NCBI GenBank assembly: GCA_907163375.1
Contig: CAJQUW010015464.1
Location: 37,001-101,000, forward strand
Direction: 5' to 3'
DNA: 64,000 bases
DNA from: Prostheceraeus crozeri
Taxonomy: Eukaryota; Platyhelminthes; Polycladida; Euryleptidae
A program made the translations under genes and the position numbers. The notes under the pieces were generated by a model that had not been told where the DNA came from, did not search any database, and saw only the letters and a list, made by a program, of their open reading frames with translations. Below, piece by piece: positions 12,456 through 22,060 of this stretch; the first letter of the stretch is position 1, and every line of letters begins with the position of its first letter.

Positions 12456-13724
12456 CGGAAACGTAGTAGAAGGACGGAGACGGAGCCGTGGTAGAGAGAG
12501 ACGGAGACGGAGCCGTGGTAGAGAGACGGAGACGGAGCCGTGGTAGACAGACGGAGACGGAGCCGTGGTAGAGAGACGGAGACGGAGCCGTGGTAGAGAG
12601 ACGGAGACGGAGCCGTGGTAGAGAATCGGAGACGGAGTCGTGGTAGAGAGACGGAGACGGAGGCGTGGTAGAGAGACGGAGACGGATCCGTGGAAGAAAG
12701 TCGGAGCCGGAGCCGTGGTAGAGAGACGGAGCCGGAGTCGTGGTAGAGAGACGGAGACGGAGCCGTGGTAGAGAGACGGAGCCGGAGTCGTGGTAGAGAG
12801 ACGGAGACGGAGCCTTGGTAGAGAGACGGAGACGGAACTGTGGTAGAGAGACGGAGACGGAGCCGTGGTAGAGAGACGGAGACGGAGCCGTGGTAGAGAG
12901 ACGGAGACGGAGTCGTGGTAGAAAGTCGGAGCCGGAACCGTGGTAGAGAGACGGAGCCGGAGTCGTGGTAGAGAGACGGAACCGTAACCGTGGTAGAAAG
13001 ACGGAGCCGGAACCGTGATAGAAAGTCGGAGACGGAGCCGTGGTTGAGAGACTGAGCCGGAACCGTGGTAGAGAGACGGAACCGGAGCCGTGGTAGAGAG
13101 ACGGAGACGGAGCCGTGGTAGAGAGACGGAGTCGTGGTAGAGAGACGGAGCCGTGGTAGAGAGACGGAGACGGAGTCGTGGTAGAGAGACGGAGCCGGAG
13201 TCGTGGTAGAGAGACGGAGATGGAGCCGTGGTAGAGAGACGGAACCGTAACCGTGGTAGAGAGACGGAGACGGAACCGTGGTAGAAAGTCGGAGACGGAG
13301 CCGTGGTAGAGAGACGGAGACGTAGCCGTGGTAGAAAGTCGGAGCCGGAGTCGTGGTAGAGAGACGGAGACGGAGCCGGAACCGTGGTAGAGAGACGGAG
13401 CCGGAGCCGTGGTAGAGAGACGGAGACGGAGCCGGAACCGTGGTAGAGAGACGGTACCGGAGCCGTGGTAGAGAGACGGAGACGGAGCCGTGGTAGAGAG
13501 ACGGAGTCGTGGTAGAGAGACGTAGCCGTAACCGTGGTAGAAAGTCGGAGCCGGAGCCGTGGCAGAGAGACGGAGACGGAGCCGGAGCCGTGTTAGAGAG
13601 ACGGAGCCGGAGCCGTGGCAGAGAGACGGAGACGGAGCCGGAACCGTGGTCGAGAGACGGAACCGGAACCGTGGTAGAGAGACGGAACCGGAGCCGTGGT
13701 AGAGAGACGTAGACGGAGCCGTGA
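12456..13724. repeat. Diverged right edge of the satellite
   Basis: Monomers here are less regular than in the 7-12 kb core. Variants such as GTGGTAGAAAGTCGG are frequent, and several spacings depart from 25 bp, for example extra 6-bp modules near 13370 and 13430. The array stops at about 13724. A homogenised core with a decayed border is the usual outcome of unequal exchange acting less often at array ends. Confidence 0.75.
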
Positions 13725-14859
13725 AACCATGGTTTATTTGTGCCATCTCAATACGGACCTTGTTCAGATTTTATACAGAAGTGCATCTCTGAAGTAATTT
13801 TTCTCTTCATTCCTCTACATAGTTAGTGATATTTTCTCATTTGTGGACAAATCATTAACAGAGAAAATGCAATTCAGATAATGTGTCTGATGAATTCCTT
13901 TTAGTTCCTTCTTGTGGACCATTTTCCCTAAGTGCAGGAGTCCCTTATGATTTTGATGCGCCCAAGATTCAGTCGTCAAAACACTGACAACATATTTGGC
14001 ACATGCTCGTTTCAGCGGTGACATCAGTTCTTAACAAAGCGGTCTATTTGCTGCTACAAATGGCAATTTAAAATCTAAATTCCGTTTTTTCAAGATACTG
14101 ATGTCTTGAGCGTCGAAATATTATGACCTCTGCATTCATTATCTTATTTAGAATTCAGTGGATATAAATTCGATTGTCACCTGAAGAATTCTCTAGAAAA
14201 GCTGTTTTATGAGCATTTCATGCATTTCATGAGCATACTAGTTCAAAAATGTAAATCTTAAAATATTTAACCAGCCAATTTGGAGAGAAAATATTTTCTA
14301 AGGACGATCGTAGTATGAAAAAAAAACATCCTCTCAAAATATTAAAAAAGAAGTTATCCATGCAAACTCTTTGAATTTTCAGATATTTTAGCGCTTGTTA
14401 AGCCGCAGAAGGACAGCATTGTGACTATCTATCAAGCTGTTTTGTAATAATTTGAATTTGACTTTAAAAGACTTCTTAAATGAAAACTTCTTCTGCTAGA
14501 CAAAATTCACTTTCTGGTATTGTGTAGCATCCTCAGTCGTGAAGATGATCTCATTTGTCTTGGAAAATGTCTTTGATTTTGATTTACAGGTCAAATGTTC
14601 ACGGCAGGATGACCATGCCATTGCATCATATTTAATGTAGGCGTTGATGAATAGATTGGATGCATTTAATTCTAATTTCTAATTAGTCTCTGGTCAAACT
14701 AGTGAAGTCTTATTAAGGAGCAAGTTATAAGTTTACTTAATATTCAGCACATACAAATGAAGGTGAGATTTGAAAATATGAGTAGCAGATATTTTTATGA
14801 GAACTGAACCGGGATACTAATTTCAAGCAATTGTATTATTGGTAATGAAGATAAGACAA
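13725..14859. other. AT-rich stretch without a recognisable gene
   Basis: The composition changes abruptly from GC-rich satellite to AT-rich sequence. Short open frames exist, but none resembles a known protein. The only structure found is a copy of a dispersed repeat at about 13985-14085. Confidence 0.6.
13985..14085 (+). repeat. Dispersed repeat, copy 1 (diverged)
   Basis: This segment aligns by eye with two segments near 19.75 and 19.91 kb. Shared landmarks in the same order are CATGCTC, GACATCAGTT or GGCATCAGTT, and the closing string AAATGGCA-TTTAAA. Similarity is only moderate, so this is the oldest or most distant of the three copies. The family is not identified. Confidence 0.5.
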
Positions 14860-14954
14860 AACAATGTCATTAGTTGCGAGGCCTTTCGCCGATTCTTTTC
14901 GGGCAGCGCTTCGGAACGCGTACAATAAAAGAAAAATCAAGTCATTATATACAT

Positions 14955-15445
14955 TTAAAATGAAAGAAAGGACGGAGTTGAAGTCACTGCCACGGAAGTG
15001 CGAGCGTTAATACAGTTTGCTTCTGGACACATAAAACCGGCCGCAATGATGATATCATTGTCGCTTTGAGAAATGGTAGCAACATTGCGTGGCGAGCGCC
15101 AACCAGCTGCTTGAAGTAGGAGATCTTCTCGTTGGTGCGATCGAATGATGTACACGTTATCGTGTGACGCGTGACCGCGCTTGTCGGTGCTGCTGAAGAT
15201 CGCCTGCACTTGTCCTTCATCAGCCATTGTGGAAGGTGTTCATCAGCTCGCTTGGCCAACCACCTCTCCGTGCGTCCGACGTAACTGTCACCACAGTTAC
15301 ATGTGAATTGGTAAACGATGTCGGAGGCACAGGTCGGCGGCAGCGGATCCTTGAGGGGGCGAGCTGGAATCTTGTTGGTGGAGAAGACGATCTTCGGCTC
15401 GATGGCATAAAACGCTAGAGTTGCAGCACGGACTCTCATTCTCAC
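14955..15445 (-). pseudogene. Penelope-like GIY-YIG endonuclease remnant
   Basis: The piece holds DIVYQFTCNCGDSYVGRTER followed by LAKRADEH. This is the GIY-YIG nuclease core in the form used by Penelope-like elements (a VY-FTC-CG-SY-G-T-R pattern), where it nicks the target for reverse transcription. It lies directly downstream of the RT remnant in the same orientation, as in the family. The reading frame is not continuous through the whole domain, so it is a remnant. Confidence 0.82.
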
Positions 15446-15463
15446 TTAGCTTGAGAACTGTTC

Positions 15464-16223
15464 TCACAAATACGGAACCATCAGGTAAGCTGGCTTCTTT
15501 TCAGGTCCAGTAACAGCTTCTCTTTGCCTTTGCAGGCTGTACTTTTCGATGAATGAGGATGGATAGCCATTATCGCGTAAAGTTTCAAAGAGAAACTTTA
15601 TTTCAGCATTGAGATGCTCGGAGCTGCAGATCCGTCTCGCACGATCGAAAAGATTTTTTACTAAATTTCTTTTGTAAGAAGTATGAACAAAGCTAAAGAA
15701 ATGAAGGTAAAGACCTGTCCACGTCGGTTTTCTATGAATACAGGTCGATAAAGAATTGTCGTTGTTTTTTATGACTAACACATCCAGAAAGGGAAGTTTT
15801 CCGGCCTCAGCCGATTCTTTAGCAAAATGAAGATTAGGATGAACGCTATTTATCATGGAGGCGAATTTAGTGATGTGATTTTCATCATTAAAGACAACAA
15901 AGGTGTCATCTACGTAGCGAAAATAGTGCATCGGGCTATAACACTGACTATTTTTGAAAAGTTAATTTTCAGCATAACCCATAAAAATGTCAGCTAAGCA
16001 GGGACGCCATCTGTCAGATGGCGACGCCATCTTTTTGAAAATATAATTTGTTGTTGAATTTGAATTGGATTTTACTACTGCACAAAAGAATGAGGGACTT
16101 CAGCTTTTTAATATCTAGTCTAATGTCAATGTTATATTTGTGTTTAATAACTTCTATGAATTCAACGGTTTCCACCAGAGGCACGTTGGTAAAGAGTGAT
16201 GTGGTGGAAACCGTTGAATTCAT
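15464..16223 (-). pseudogene. Penelope-like reverse transcriptase remnant
   Basis: Two open pieces belong to the RT domain. The upstream one (16223-16014) carries SLFTNVPLVETVEF and FNNKLYFQKDGVAI, matching RT palm-region motifs of the family. The downstream one (15931-15464) begins at the YVDD box and continues through KLPFLDVLV and IHRKPTWTGLYLHFFS, a string highly characteristic of Penelope-like RT. It then passes through the thumb-like region with a YKRNLV motif. The N-terminal part of the enzyme is absent through 5' truncation. The copy is broken and not expected to give an active enzyme. Confidence 0.85.
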
Positions 16224-16226
16224 AGA
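16153..16226. repeat. 25-bp inverted repeat at the retroelement's 5' end
   Basis: The arm at 16153-16177 is the perfect reverse complement of the arm at 16202-16226, with a 24-bp loop. The left arm is the element's own RT-coding sequence (the part giving ETVEFIE). The right arm is an inverted extra copy of it, forming the outer end of the insertion. Because of the palindrome, both strands appear to encode the same short peptide. Confidence 0.93.
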
Positions 16227-16228
16227 AT

Positions 16229-16783
16229 GAAATATCAGATAAATGAAATGTCGTTGGAACTTTTTAATTAATCACTAAATGATTTATATGACATAGTGTA
16301 ATGATATTTTGGAAGCTGATATTCAAAAGCATGCAAAGGTTTTGAAAATTGTTCAAATATAATGAACAGGGGAATCCTTCAAAGTAAAATGAATACTGTA
16401 AGATTTCTTGGTCTCTGATTTCAAGCTGGACCAATGCATGCTCTGTAAATCGACATTACAAGTTGCATATGTGTCTGATTATACTCTTCATTGATTATAG
16501 GAGCGATATTTCAAAATGATGACCAAACAGAACGTTTTAAAGGATTTCCTTCTTTGTCATCCTGTCGCTGCACTATTCACCATTGCTTTTGTGTACATGA
16601 TCTTTGAACAAGGGGCAACAATCCAGATCACACACTGGCTTGATAATTGAAAATGCCAACCAGAAAACAAGAAAGCCAGTTCGCAAAATTTGCTTTTTGC
16701 CCCAACTAAGTTCCTCAGGGTTGTGCCATAATTTTCATGCAATTTCCATTGTAGCACTTTCTATGGTATTGTTAATTTCTATG
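16229..16783 (+). repeat. Diverged copy of a segment of the 6.19-kb repeat unit
   Basis: The sequence aligns along its length with about 39742-40300 in the large array, in the same orientation. Shared landmarks include CAGATAAAT, GATATTTTGGAA, GAACAGGGGAA, CTGGACCAATGCATGCTCTG, CAACAATCCAGATCACA and CTATGGTATTGTTAATTTC. In the stretch I compared codon by codon (about 170 bases) roughly one base in nine differs. Homology begins immediately beside the retroelement's inverted repeat and stops at about 16783. It is therefore either a dispersed repeat also captured in the array unit, or an old relic of the unit. Confidence 0.85.
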
Positions 16784-17321
16784 TCGGCGGCATATATTTT
16801 AAGGTGATGCATGAAATATGTCAAATATCTAATGTTAAACGGCATCAATTCATTCAATGTTAAAATCTAGGGCAATCAATTAACATAGAAATGTTATATT
16901 TTAAATTATATTGGCTAAATATAGACATATTTAACAATACAATTTGTTGTCTCTCGCATGTGCACATTTTGAAAAGTGGACTATCTACATCATTGTTCAA
17001 ACCAAATCAAGTTAATATTATTTTATTTAATTGAAGTTATTTTGAATTCCATGGACTGATTGCGATTATTGATACAGTTATGTATTTCTGCTATTTTGAA
17101 TGATGTTGCCGTAACTGAAGCAAATGAGCTTGTTCTACTTGAAAGTCTCCCCCATGTCTACTCTATGGACATTGTGATCTACGAGTATATGATTGTTAGT
17201 CTATATTAATTCAATTTGACACTGACAAGTCTTAGCTCCAAGTATTTCCTGGAATATAATTACACATCACGCTTAACGGGTCGTTTTGATTTTTTGGTGA
17301 TATTACCGGTCTTAACAACTA
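16784..17321. other. Unannotated AT-rich spacer
   Basis: No open frame with a recognisable product, no terminal repeats and no tandem structure were found here. Confidence 0.5.
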
Positions 17322-18402
17322 CAGGGGTGCGCAACCTGCGGCCGTAGCAGAGGCAAAGTGCGGCCGTGACAATGAGAAGTAATTGAAAAAGAATATTAAC
17401 ATATAAATATATAACATATATAACATATATAAAAAAAGAATAATGCAAATATTTCTGGAGTTCAAGGCAATCGAAAAACAATCGTCACTATTAGCATACT
17501 GGTCAACTTGTAACTGTCGAACACCTTTATGCCCATGCTGCTTGGAAAAATACGCGCCCGCAGGCGCGATGAAGGCGTTCAAGCAGTTCGATAACTCATG
17601 AATAGAATATTTTAGGGAAGTTACATTCATGTGCATTCATGGCTAGAGTCATCAGCTAAAAGAAACAAAAGGACAATCGTAGTTTGCTCCAATTGTTCAC
17701 GCGCTTTAGCTTCCAAGTCCATGACCTGAATAAGGATGCCTGCTATATCAGTTTCTGCAGCGGTAGTGTCGTGTTTGTGTGCAATAACTGATTGAATCGA
17801 AGGATACTGTAACTTCTTTTCGGGATATTCCATTTCTACCTATTTAGATTTTGTGTATTTTCATAAATAAAATATGTTAAAATTTCAGTTGTCTTTATTT
17901 CACATTTATCATTAAATTTAAGGCTCACGTTTTGGGTTGCGAAAGAACTGTATGATTAATTATAAGATACCTTATAACTTCAACAATAGCACAAGGTAGG
18001 CAGGCTTATATACGAGGTTCTAGAAATGCGAAGACCTATATACGAGTGAATGCCTATAGACCGGCTCTGTGATGAATGAATGAATTTTGCATGGCTCGTG
18101 ATTCCTTTATGAATTATTACAGTATCATAGTTTTTCTCCCTCGGTTGCCCTTACTAACATGCTTTCAACTTTCAAGTGCTAATAACACCTTAATCTTAAA
18201 ATCTTTTCGGGTCAAAAATGACCGTCGGTCGTATATGGGTTAACTTACTAACTCATTCTTTACGAAATAGGCCTTAATGAGATTTTCACTGCGTCATTCA
18301 TCAGGGAAAGCTAATTTGAGTGGTATAGGATTGACTATTGACCTAGTTGTTTGCACACATATTGCGTGCGGCCGAAAAATGCAAAAGGTTGCGCACCCCC
18401 TG
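17322..18402. mobile_element. hAT-like non-autonomous element
   Basis: The left end reads CAGGGGTGCGCAACCTGCGG. The right end, read inward on the other strand, is CAGGGGGTGCGCAACC, and a GGCCG block follows on both sides. CAGGGGTG-type termini are typical of hAT elements. The 1081-bp interior has no transposase that I recognise. Two minus-strand open frames (17636-17319 and 17833-17627) overlap its left part without a known domain. The 8 bp flanking each end (AACAACTA and ACCTAGGG) do not match, so the target duplication is decayed or the ends have been altered. Confidence 0.65.
18195..18243 (-). mobile_element. Possible piggyBac-type terminus
   Basis: On the minus strand the segment reads TTAACCCATATACGACCG and continues to the palindromic core GGTCATTTTTGACC. 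A TTAACCC start followed by such a core is common at piggyBac-family MITE ends. It lies inside the hAT-like element, so it would be a nested insertion. I could not find the matching second end, so this is tentative. Confidence 0.3.
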
Positions 18403-19739
18403 ACCTAGGGGAACCTTTATCAGACCTTTATGTGAATTTCATTAGAAACTTGCTATGAAAATTTATTAGACTATTATACAGTGTCGGTACGTTATGATCG
18501 TACAGCTTCTATGAAAAAAACATTTATTACAAACCTTCATTTATTTAGAATTTTGTAACTTGAAGAATTCCAGCATTCTTCAAACCCTTCTTCAACTTCT
18601 CATAAAACAATTCTCATTTGCTTCATCTTGGAATATTCAAAAATCATTTCATTATTTCTCCATGACAAATATGATTTACATTACTTTCTGTTTCTACAAA
18701 GTTTTTTTGATGATATGACTGTTTGCTTGGGATTGACAAATGATAGACTTTGTGAGAGCCAAATATTCACTCAACATCATCCATTACATGCTTTGGTTCC
18801 CCCACACTTGCCTAGAACTGGCAGTTTAATCAGCCAGAGGCCAGGACTTCAAGACGCTTGCGGTCATTCTTCCCGTGGACATGTGATCTTACTTAATACC
18901 CGTAGTAACGGTTAATATTGTGTTAGATACGACTGTGAGTCTTACAGTGCATTTTTCTACATTGTAGATGGTATATGCACGTTGACACGACTGATATTAT
19001 TATGTATCTTGTTTATTTGAAATTCTTTGTACTATTTCGATTTATATTCATTCAAAATATACGCTTCCTTTCTTTTCCTTTTTCTTTTCTTTCTTTTTGA
19101 ATTGTATAAGTTTTCAGACTGACTTTTTTAGATAGTTTTTAGTTAGGAGAAACATAATGATTTGAGCTCTGAAGCATTTGATAAAGGAAAAGAAAATACA
19201 TGCATTCTTTCCACATGAAAAAAGAGCATGTATCAACACCAGAAAATAAATTTCATTCGGAAGAAGAAGTTTTCATGTAAGAATTTCAAAATCTGCACTT
19301 ATTCATACTACTCATTAACTTCAAAATTCAAATTATTTCAAAACAGCTCTATAGGTGGTCACAGTGTTATCATTTTTCGGCTGAACTAGAGCTATAATAC
19401 ATGGAAATTCAAAGGGTTTACATGGATAACTTTTATTTGAAATTCAAGAAATTCTTTTCTCCAAAATTCGTTAAATTTTCTTAAGATTAACATTTTTGAA
19501 CTACCCCGACTAAGCATGTTCAGAAAATGCAACCTGTTTCTTAGGAAAATTTTGTAGATGATAATCGAATTCATGCCCACCGTGAGAATGCATCGCATAA
19601 TAAATTGTATCGGTATATTTTGCAAAATACTTTTGTCAGGTTATTTTCAACATTGGATTTCTTTAACCCTATTTGCCTCAGGCTTTTTCTTGTCGGTGAT
19701 GTACCGACAAGGGGGGGCATTGACTTGATTAAGTGCAAT
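18403..19739. other. Unannotated AT-rich spacer
   Basis: The longest open frame (18628-18915, plus strand, 95 codons) starts at a non-ATG codon and resembles nothing known. A pyrimidine-rich run lies near 19068-19100. No terminal repeats were seen. Confidence 0.5.
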
Positions 19740-19858
19740 TATTTTGGGCATGCTCCATCCAATGGTGGCATCAGTTTTTCATTCCAAGTTGATCTTGTTA
19801 CTATAAATGGCATTTTAAATTTCAAACAATCATATTCTAGATTTCGTAATTGTATATA
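19740..19858 (+). repeat. Dispersed repeat, copy 2
   Basis: The segment contains CATGCTCCATCC, GGCATCAGTTTTTC and the block TATAAATGGCATTTTAAATT followed by TCAAACAATCAT. The last block recurs almost exactly about 154 bp downstream in copy 3. The three copies suggest a short interspersed family of unknown class. Confidence 0.65.
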
Positions 19859-19907
19859 TTTAAAATAGTCCGCAGAATACCAAGGAAATTACTGCTGAAC
19901 CTATCTA

Positions 19908-20003
19908 AAACATGCTCCGTCTGATGATTCTGTCAATCTTGCGTTTCTTGTAGCTATAAATGGCATTTTAAATTTCAAACAATCATTTTTTTAAATTTCG
20001 TAT
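19908..20003 (+). repeat. Dispersed repeat, copy 3
   Basis: ACATGCTCCGTCTGATGATT is followed by CTTGTAGCTATAAATGGCAT and the same TTTAAATTTCAAACAATCAT block as copy 2. It lies in the same orientation as copy 2, so the pair may be a local tandem duplication or two insertions. Confidence 0.65.
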
Positions 20004-20426
20004 TTATAAGTAGTATGTATGGAAAATGCGCAATATTAGTCATCATAAAGAGGTAAAAAGTATCTGAGTATCAATTAACATAATCTCGACCACATTTCCT
20101 GAGCAGGCGGACTACAGAAGTTGCTGATCAACTTAAACCATTTTTCCCACTGTTCTCATTACGGGAACATTTAAAAAGGCTTGTCTTGATTCATGGAAAA
20201 CATTATTTACAAACTTTCATTGATCAGTATTTGTCAAAAATACAATTTGGACCGAGCAGCACATTGTTTTGGGATCTTTTGACGTGAACGAAATTCAAGA
20301 AATTCGCAACTTAAATATTTTATGAAGTTGCATGAAGGAGAGTGAATCCTGTGATCATGTGCCAATCATTTGACGTAAATGACCTTTTATTGAAATTTAT
20401 TTACCGATGGTAATTAGAAGTGAAAT
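20004..20426. other. Unannotated spacer
   Basis: No gene, repeat or terminal inverted repeat was recognised between the dispersed repeat and the hAT-type MITE. Confidence 0.5.
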
Positions 20427-20434
20427 CAAATGCC

Positions 20435-20901
20435 CAGGGCTGGGATCGGTTGACCGATAGCCGGTTAACAGGTTACACTTTCTTTTAACCGGTTAAAATC
20501 GGTAACAACGTTTGATTAGATTAATCTTGTTTAATGAAATCCGGTTGAACTACAGATTACACTGCTTTCATGTCGTAGTGATGACTAGTCTTCGTTTCAC
20601 AATCCAATCAAATTCATTCAACTCAGCTCGCTATCCTTTAGTCGTGCTATTTCCCCCCACCCCTACACGTAGCGTTAGTGTGGATTGATCTAGAGGCGTA
20701 AAATCCAATTATTTGTATCTATTGGCTAGTGTTATCGGGTCATTCAATGCAATCAAAGGAGGAATTCCGTTGAAACCCAAATGGATAAGGTTCGTAGTTG
20801 TTGATTAACCTTGACAACCAAATAAATACCGGGAATCCTGATTTAACCGATTTTAACCGGTTAACCGGCTACAAAAAATTAACCGGTCCCTCCCAGCCCT
20901 G
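20435..20901. mobile_element. hAT-type MITE with 8-bp target duplication
   Basis: The element is 467 bp. The left end reads CAGGGCTGGGATCGGTTGAC and the right end, on the other strand, CAGGGCTGGGAGGGACCGGT. Both ends continue into several CCGGTTAAC-like motifs. A perfect 8-bp direct duplication, CAAATGCC, flanks it at 20427-20434 and 20902-20909, the size expected for hAT transposases. There is no coding capacity, so it would have depended on a transposase supplied elsewhere. The intact target duplication argues for a fairly recent insertion. Confidence 0.93.
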
Positions 20902-21128
20902 CAAATGCCATTTTCTGAAATTTGCCACTATTCGTAGCTGTTTACGCAGCGGGAACAGTGGGTACGAATACCCACTTGGTCATACAAATTAGAAATCTTG
21001 TGCAGCTGTGTCTAAAGCAATGACGTGTTTCTACTGGAAGAAGCTGGTATACGAAGATGGTGGACGATGTCAGAATGCTCTCCAGGCTTTGATGGTCAAA
21101 TACACCCTATCCATTGCGTGACCGTGAA

Positions 21129-21316
21129 CGTGTCTAGGCTAAGAAAGTCTCTTCCACTAAATGCCAGAAAAATAAATTCAGTAGTAGGAAAGGCAACGAC
21201 TAATTTATCAATGAGATTTTCATGAGAAACTCATGAAATTTGATGAGATATTTCATGCGAAAACGTTCCAAATCCGCATGAAATTTCATGAGAATTATAT
21301 AGGAATTTTCATGAGT
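21129..21316 (+). repeat. TCATGA-rich dispersed repeat family, copy A
   Basis: Starts CGTGTCTAGGCTAAGAAAGT and passes through AAATGCCAGAAAAATAAATT. It ends in a cluster of TCATGA palindromes (TTTCATGAGAAACTCATGAA and others). It is closely related to 21868-22060 and more distantly to 25741-25893, all in the same orientation. Confidence 0.85.
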
Positions 21317-21867
21317 GAAGCTTGAGCAGGCTCATTGGACGAATATGGCATGTCTGTCTAGCGGAAAGTGATCAAACGGGAAGGTGTTTCATTGTCATAC
21401 TGAGTTCAGAAGTCATTGAAAACACAAGGACGTGTATCGCTAAACAAAATTCGTGTTTGGGTGCAAAACCCGGTCAAAACATTCGATACATTTTCCCATA
21501 ATGACTGTCTGTAATGCCTCGTTGCACGCACGTTTGCATATCTATGGTAATCACTAATCAGCGATAATCACGTGACATGTTAATCGAAGAGACTCAAATT
21601 TCTGTCAGACAATTGATAGGACTCTACTTTACAACGACACATCGAATTTTAGGTCATAGATCTATTATGTCATCTTCTTTCATGAAAGTCTTAATAATTC
21701 TTAGTCACACTTTGTATTTAAATTATTTTCACGGGATTTTGTGAATTACAATTGCACAATGACAATACTTCCTGTATACTCAACCAAAGAGTTTGCGAAC
21801 TATCTGTGTAAAATTAATCTACACTGAAACAATATGGTGGAGAGGGCGGGGAATACTGTGGGGAAAC
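21317..21867. other. Spacer between two dispersed repeat copies
   Basis: No gene or internal repeat was recognised in the 551 bp between copies A and B. Confidence 0.5.
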
Positions 21868-22060
21868 GTGTCTAGGCTAAGAAAGAATCTAAAGTCTCAT
21901 CCATTAAATGCCAGAAAAATAAATTCAGAAGTAGGAAAAGCAACTGCTAATTTATCAATGAGATTTTCATAAAATTCATGAAATTTGACGAGATACTTTA
22001 TGCGAAAACGTTGCAAGTCCACATGAAATTTCATGAGATATATATTCATGAGGAATTTCT
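21868..22060 (+). repeat. TCATGA-rich dispersed repeat family, copy B
   Basis: It has the same order of landmarks as copy A: CGTGTCTAGGCTAAGAAAG, AAATGCCAGAAAAATAAATT, GCTAATTTATCAATGAGATT, ATGCGAAAACGTT and CATGAAATTTCATGAGA. Small insertions and deletions separate it from copy A. Confidence 0.85.

Larger units (their letters stand above)
1..13724. repeat. 25-bp GC-rich satellite array
   Basis: The stretch is an uninterrupted tandem array with a 25-bp period, seen directly from the spacing of the core GTGGTAGAGAGACGGAG (for example at 8941, 8966 and 8991). The commonest monomer is 64% GC and has 19 purines in 25 bases on the plus strand. Most variation falls in the two adjacent 6-bp modules, which read GGAGAC, GGAGCC, GGATCC or GGAACC. 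The array starts before the window and ends sharply at about 13724, where AT-rich sequence begins. The minus strand of the monomer lacks stop codons in all three frames, so long open frames on that strand follow from the composition and are not evidence of a gene. The plus strand hits TAG every third monomer. Confidence 0.97.
14860..16226 (-). mobile_element. Penelope-like retroelement, 5'-truncated fossil
   Basis: The minus strand encodes pieces typical of Penelope-like elements in the expected order: reverse transcriptase fragments (16223 to about 15464), then a GIY-YIG endonuclease (15445 to about 14955). The RT shows SLFTNVP, DGVAI and the catalytic-box motif YVDDTFVVF. These elements insert by target-primed reverse transcription and are commonly 5'-truncated, as here, where the N-terminal part of the RT is missing. 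The open frame is interrupted a few times, so the copy is a broken fossil of moderate age. The 3' boundary is uncertain; the string near 14880-14930 reads like its 3' untranslated end. The 5' end is an inverted repeat at 16153-16226. Confidence 0.85.

Noticed and set aside
13509-13712. Plus-strand Arg/Glu-rich open frame at the satellite edge
   Set aside because: It arises only where diverged monomers lose the regular TAG. It is built from the same repeat and has no independent support.
1476-13746. Very long minus-strand open frames (up to 2833 codons) across the satellite
   Set aside because: The monomer lacks stops in all three minus-strand frames, several frames are open at once, and all give the same peptide period. 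This is a consequence of composition, not a gene.
16048-16230. Plus-strand open frame resembling the minus-strand RT peptide
   Set aside because: The likeness is produced by the perfect 25-bp inverted repeat, not by coding on both strands.
17314-18410. 8-bp target duplication for the hAT-like element
   Set aside because: The flanking octamers AACAACTA and ACCTAGGG do not match, so no duplication is claimed.
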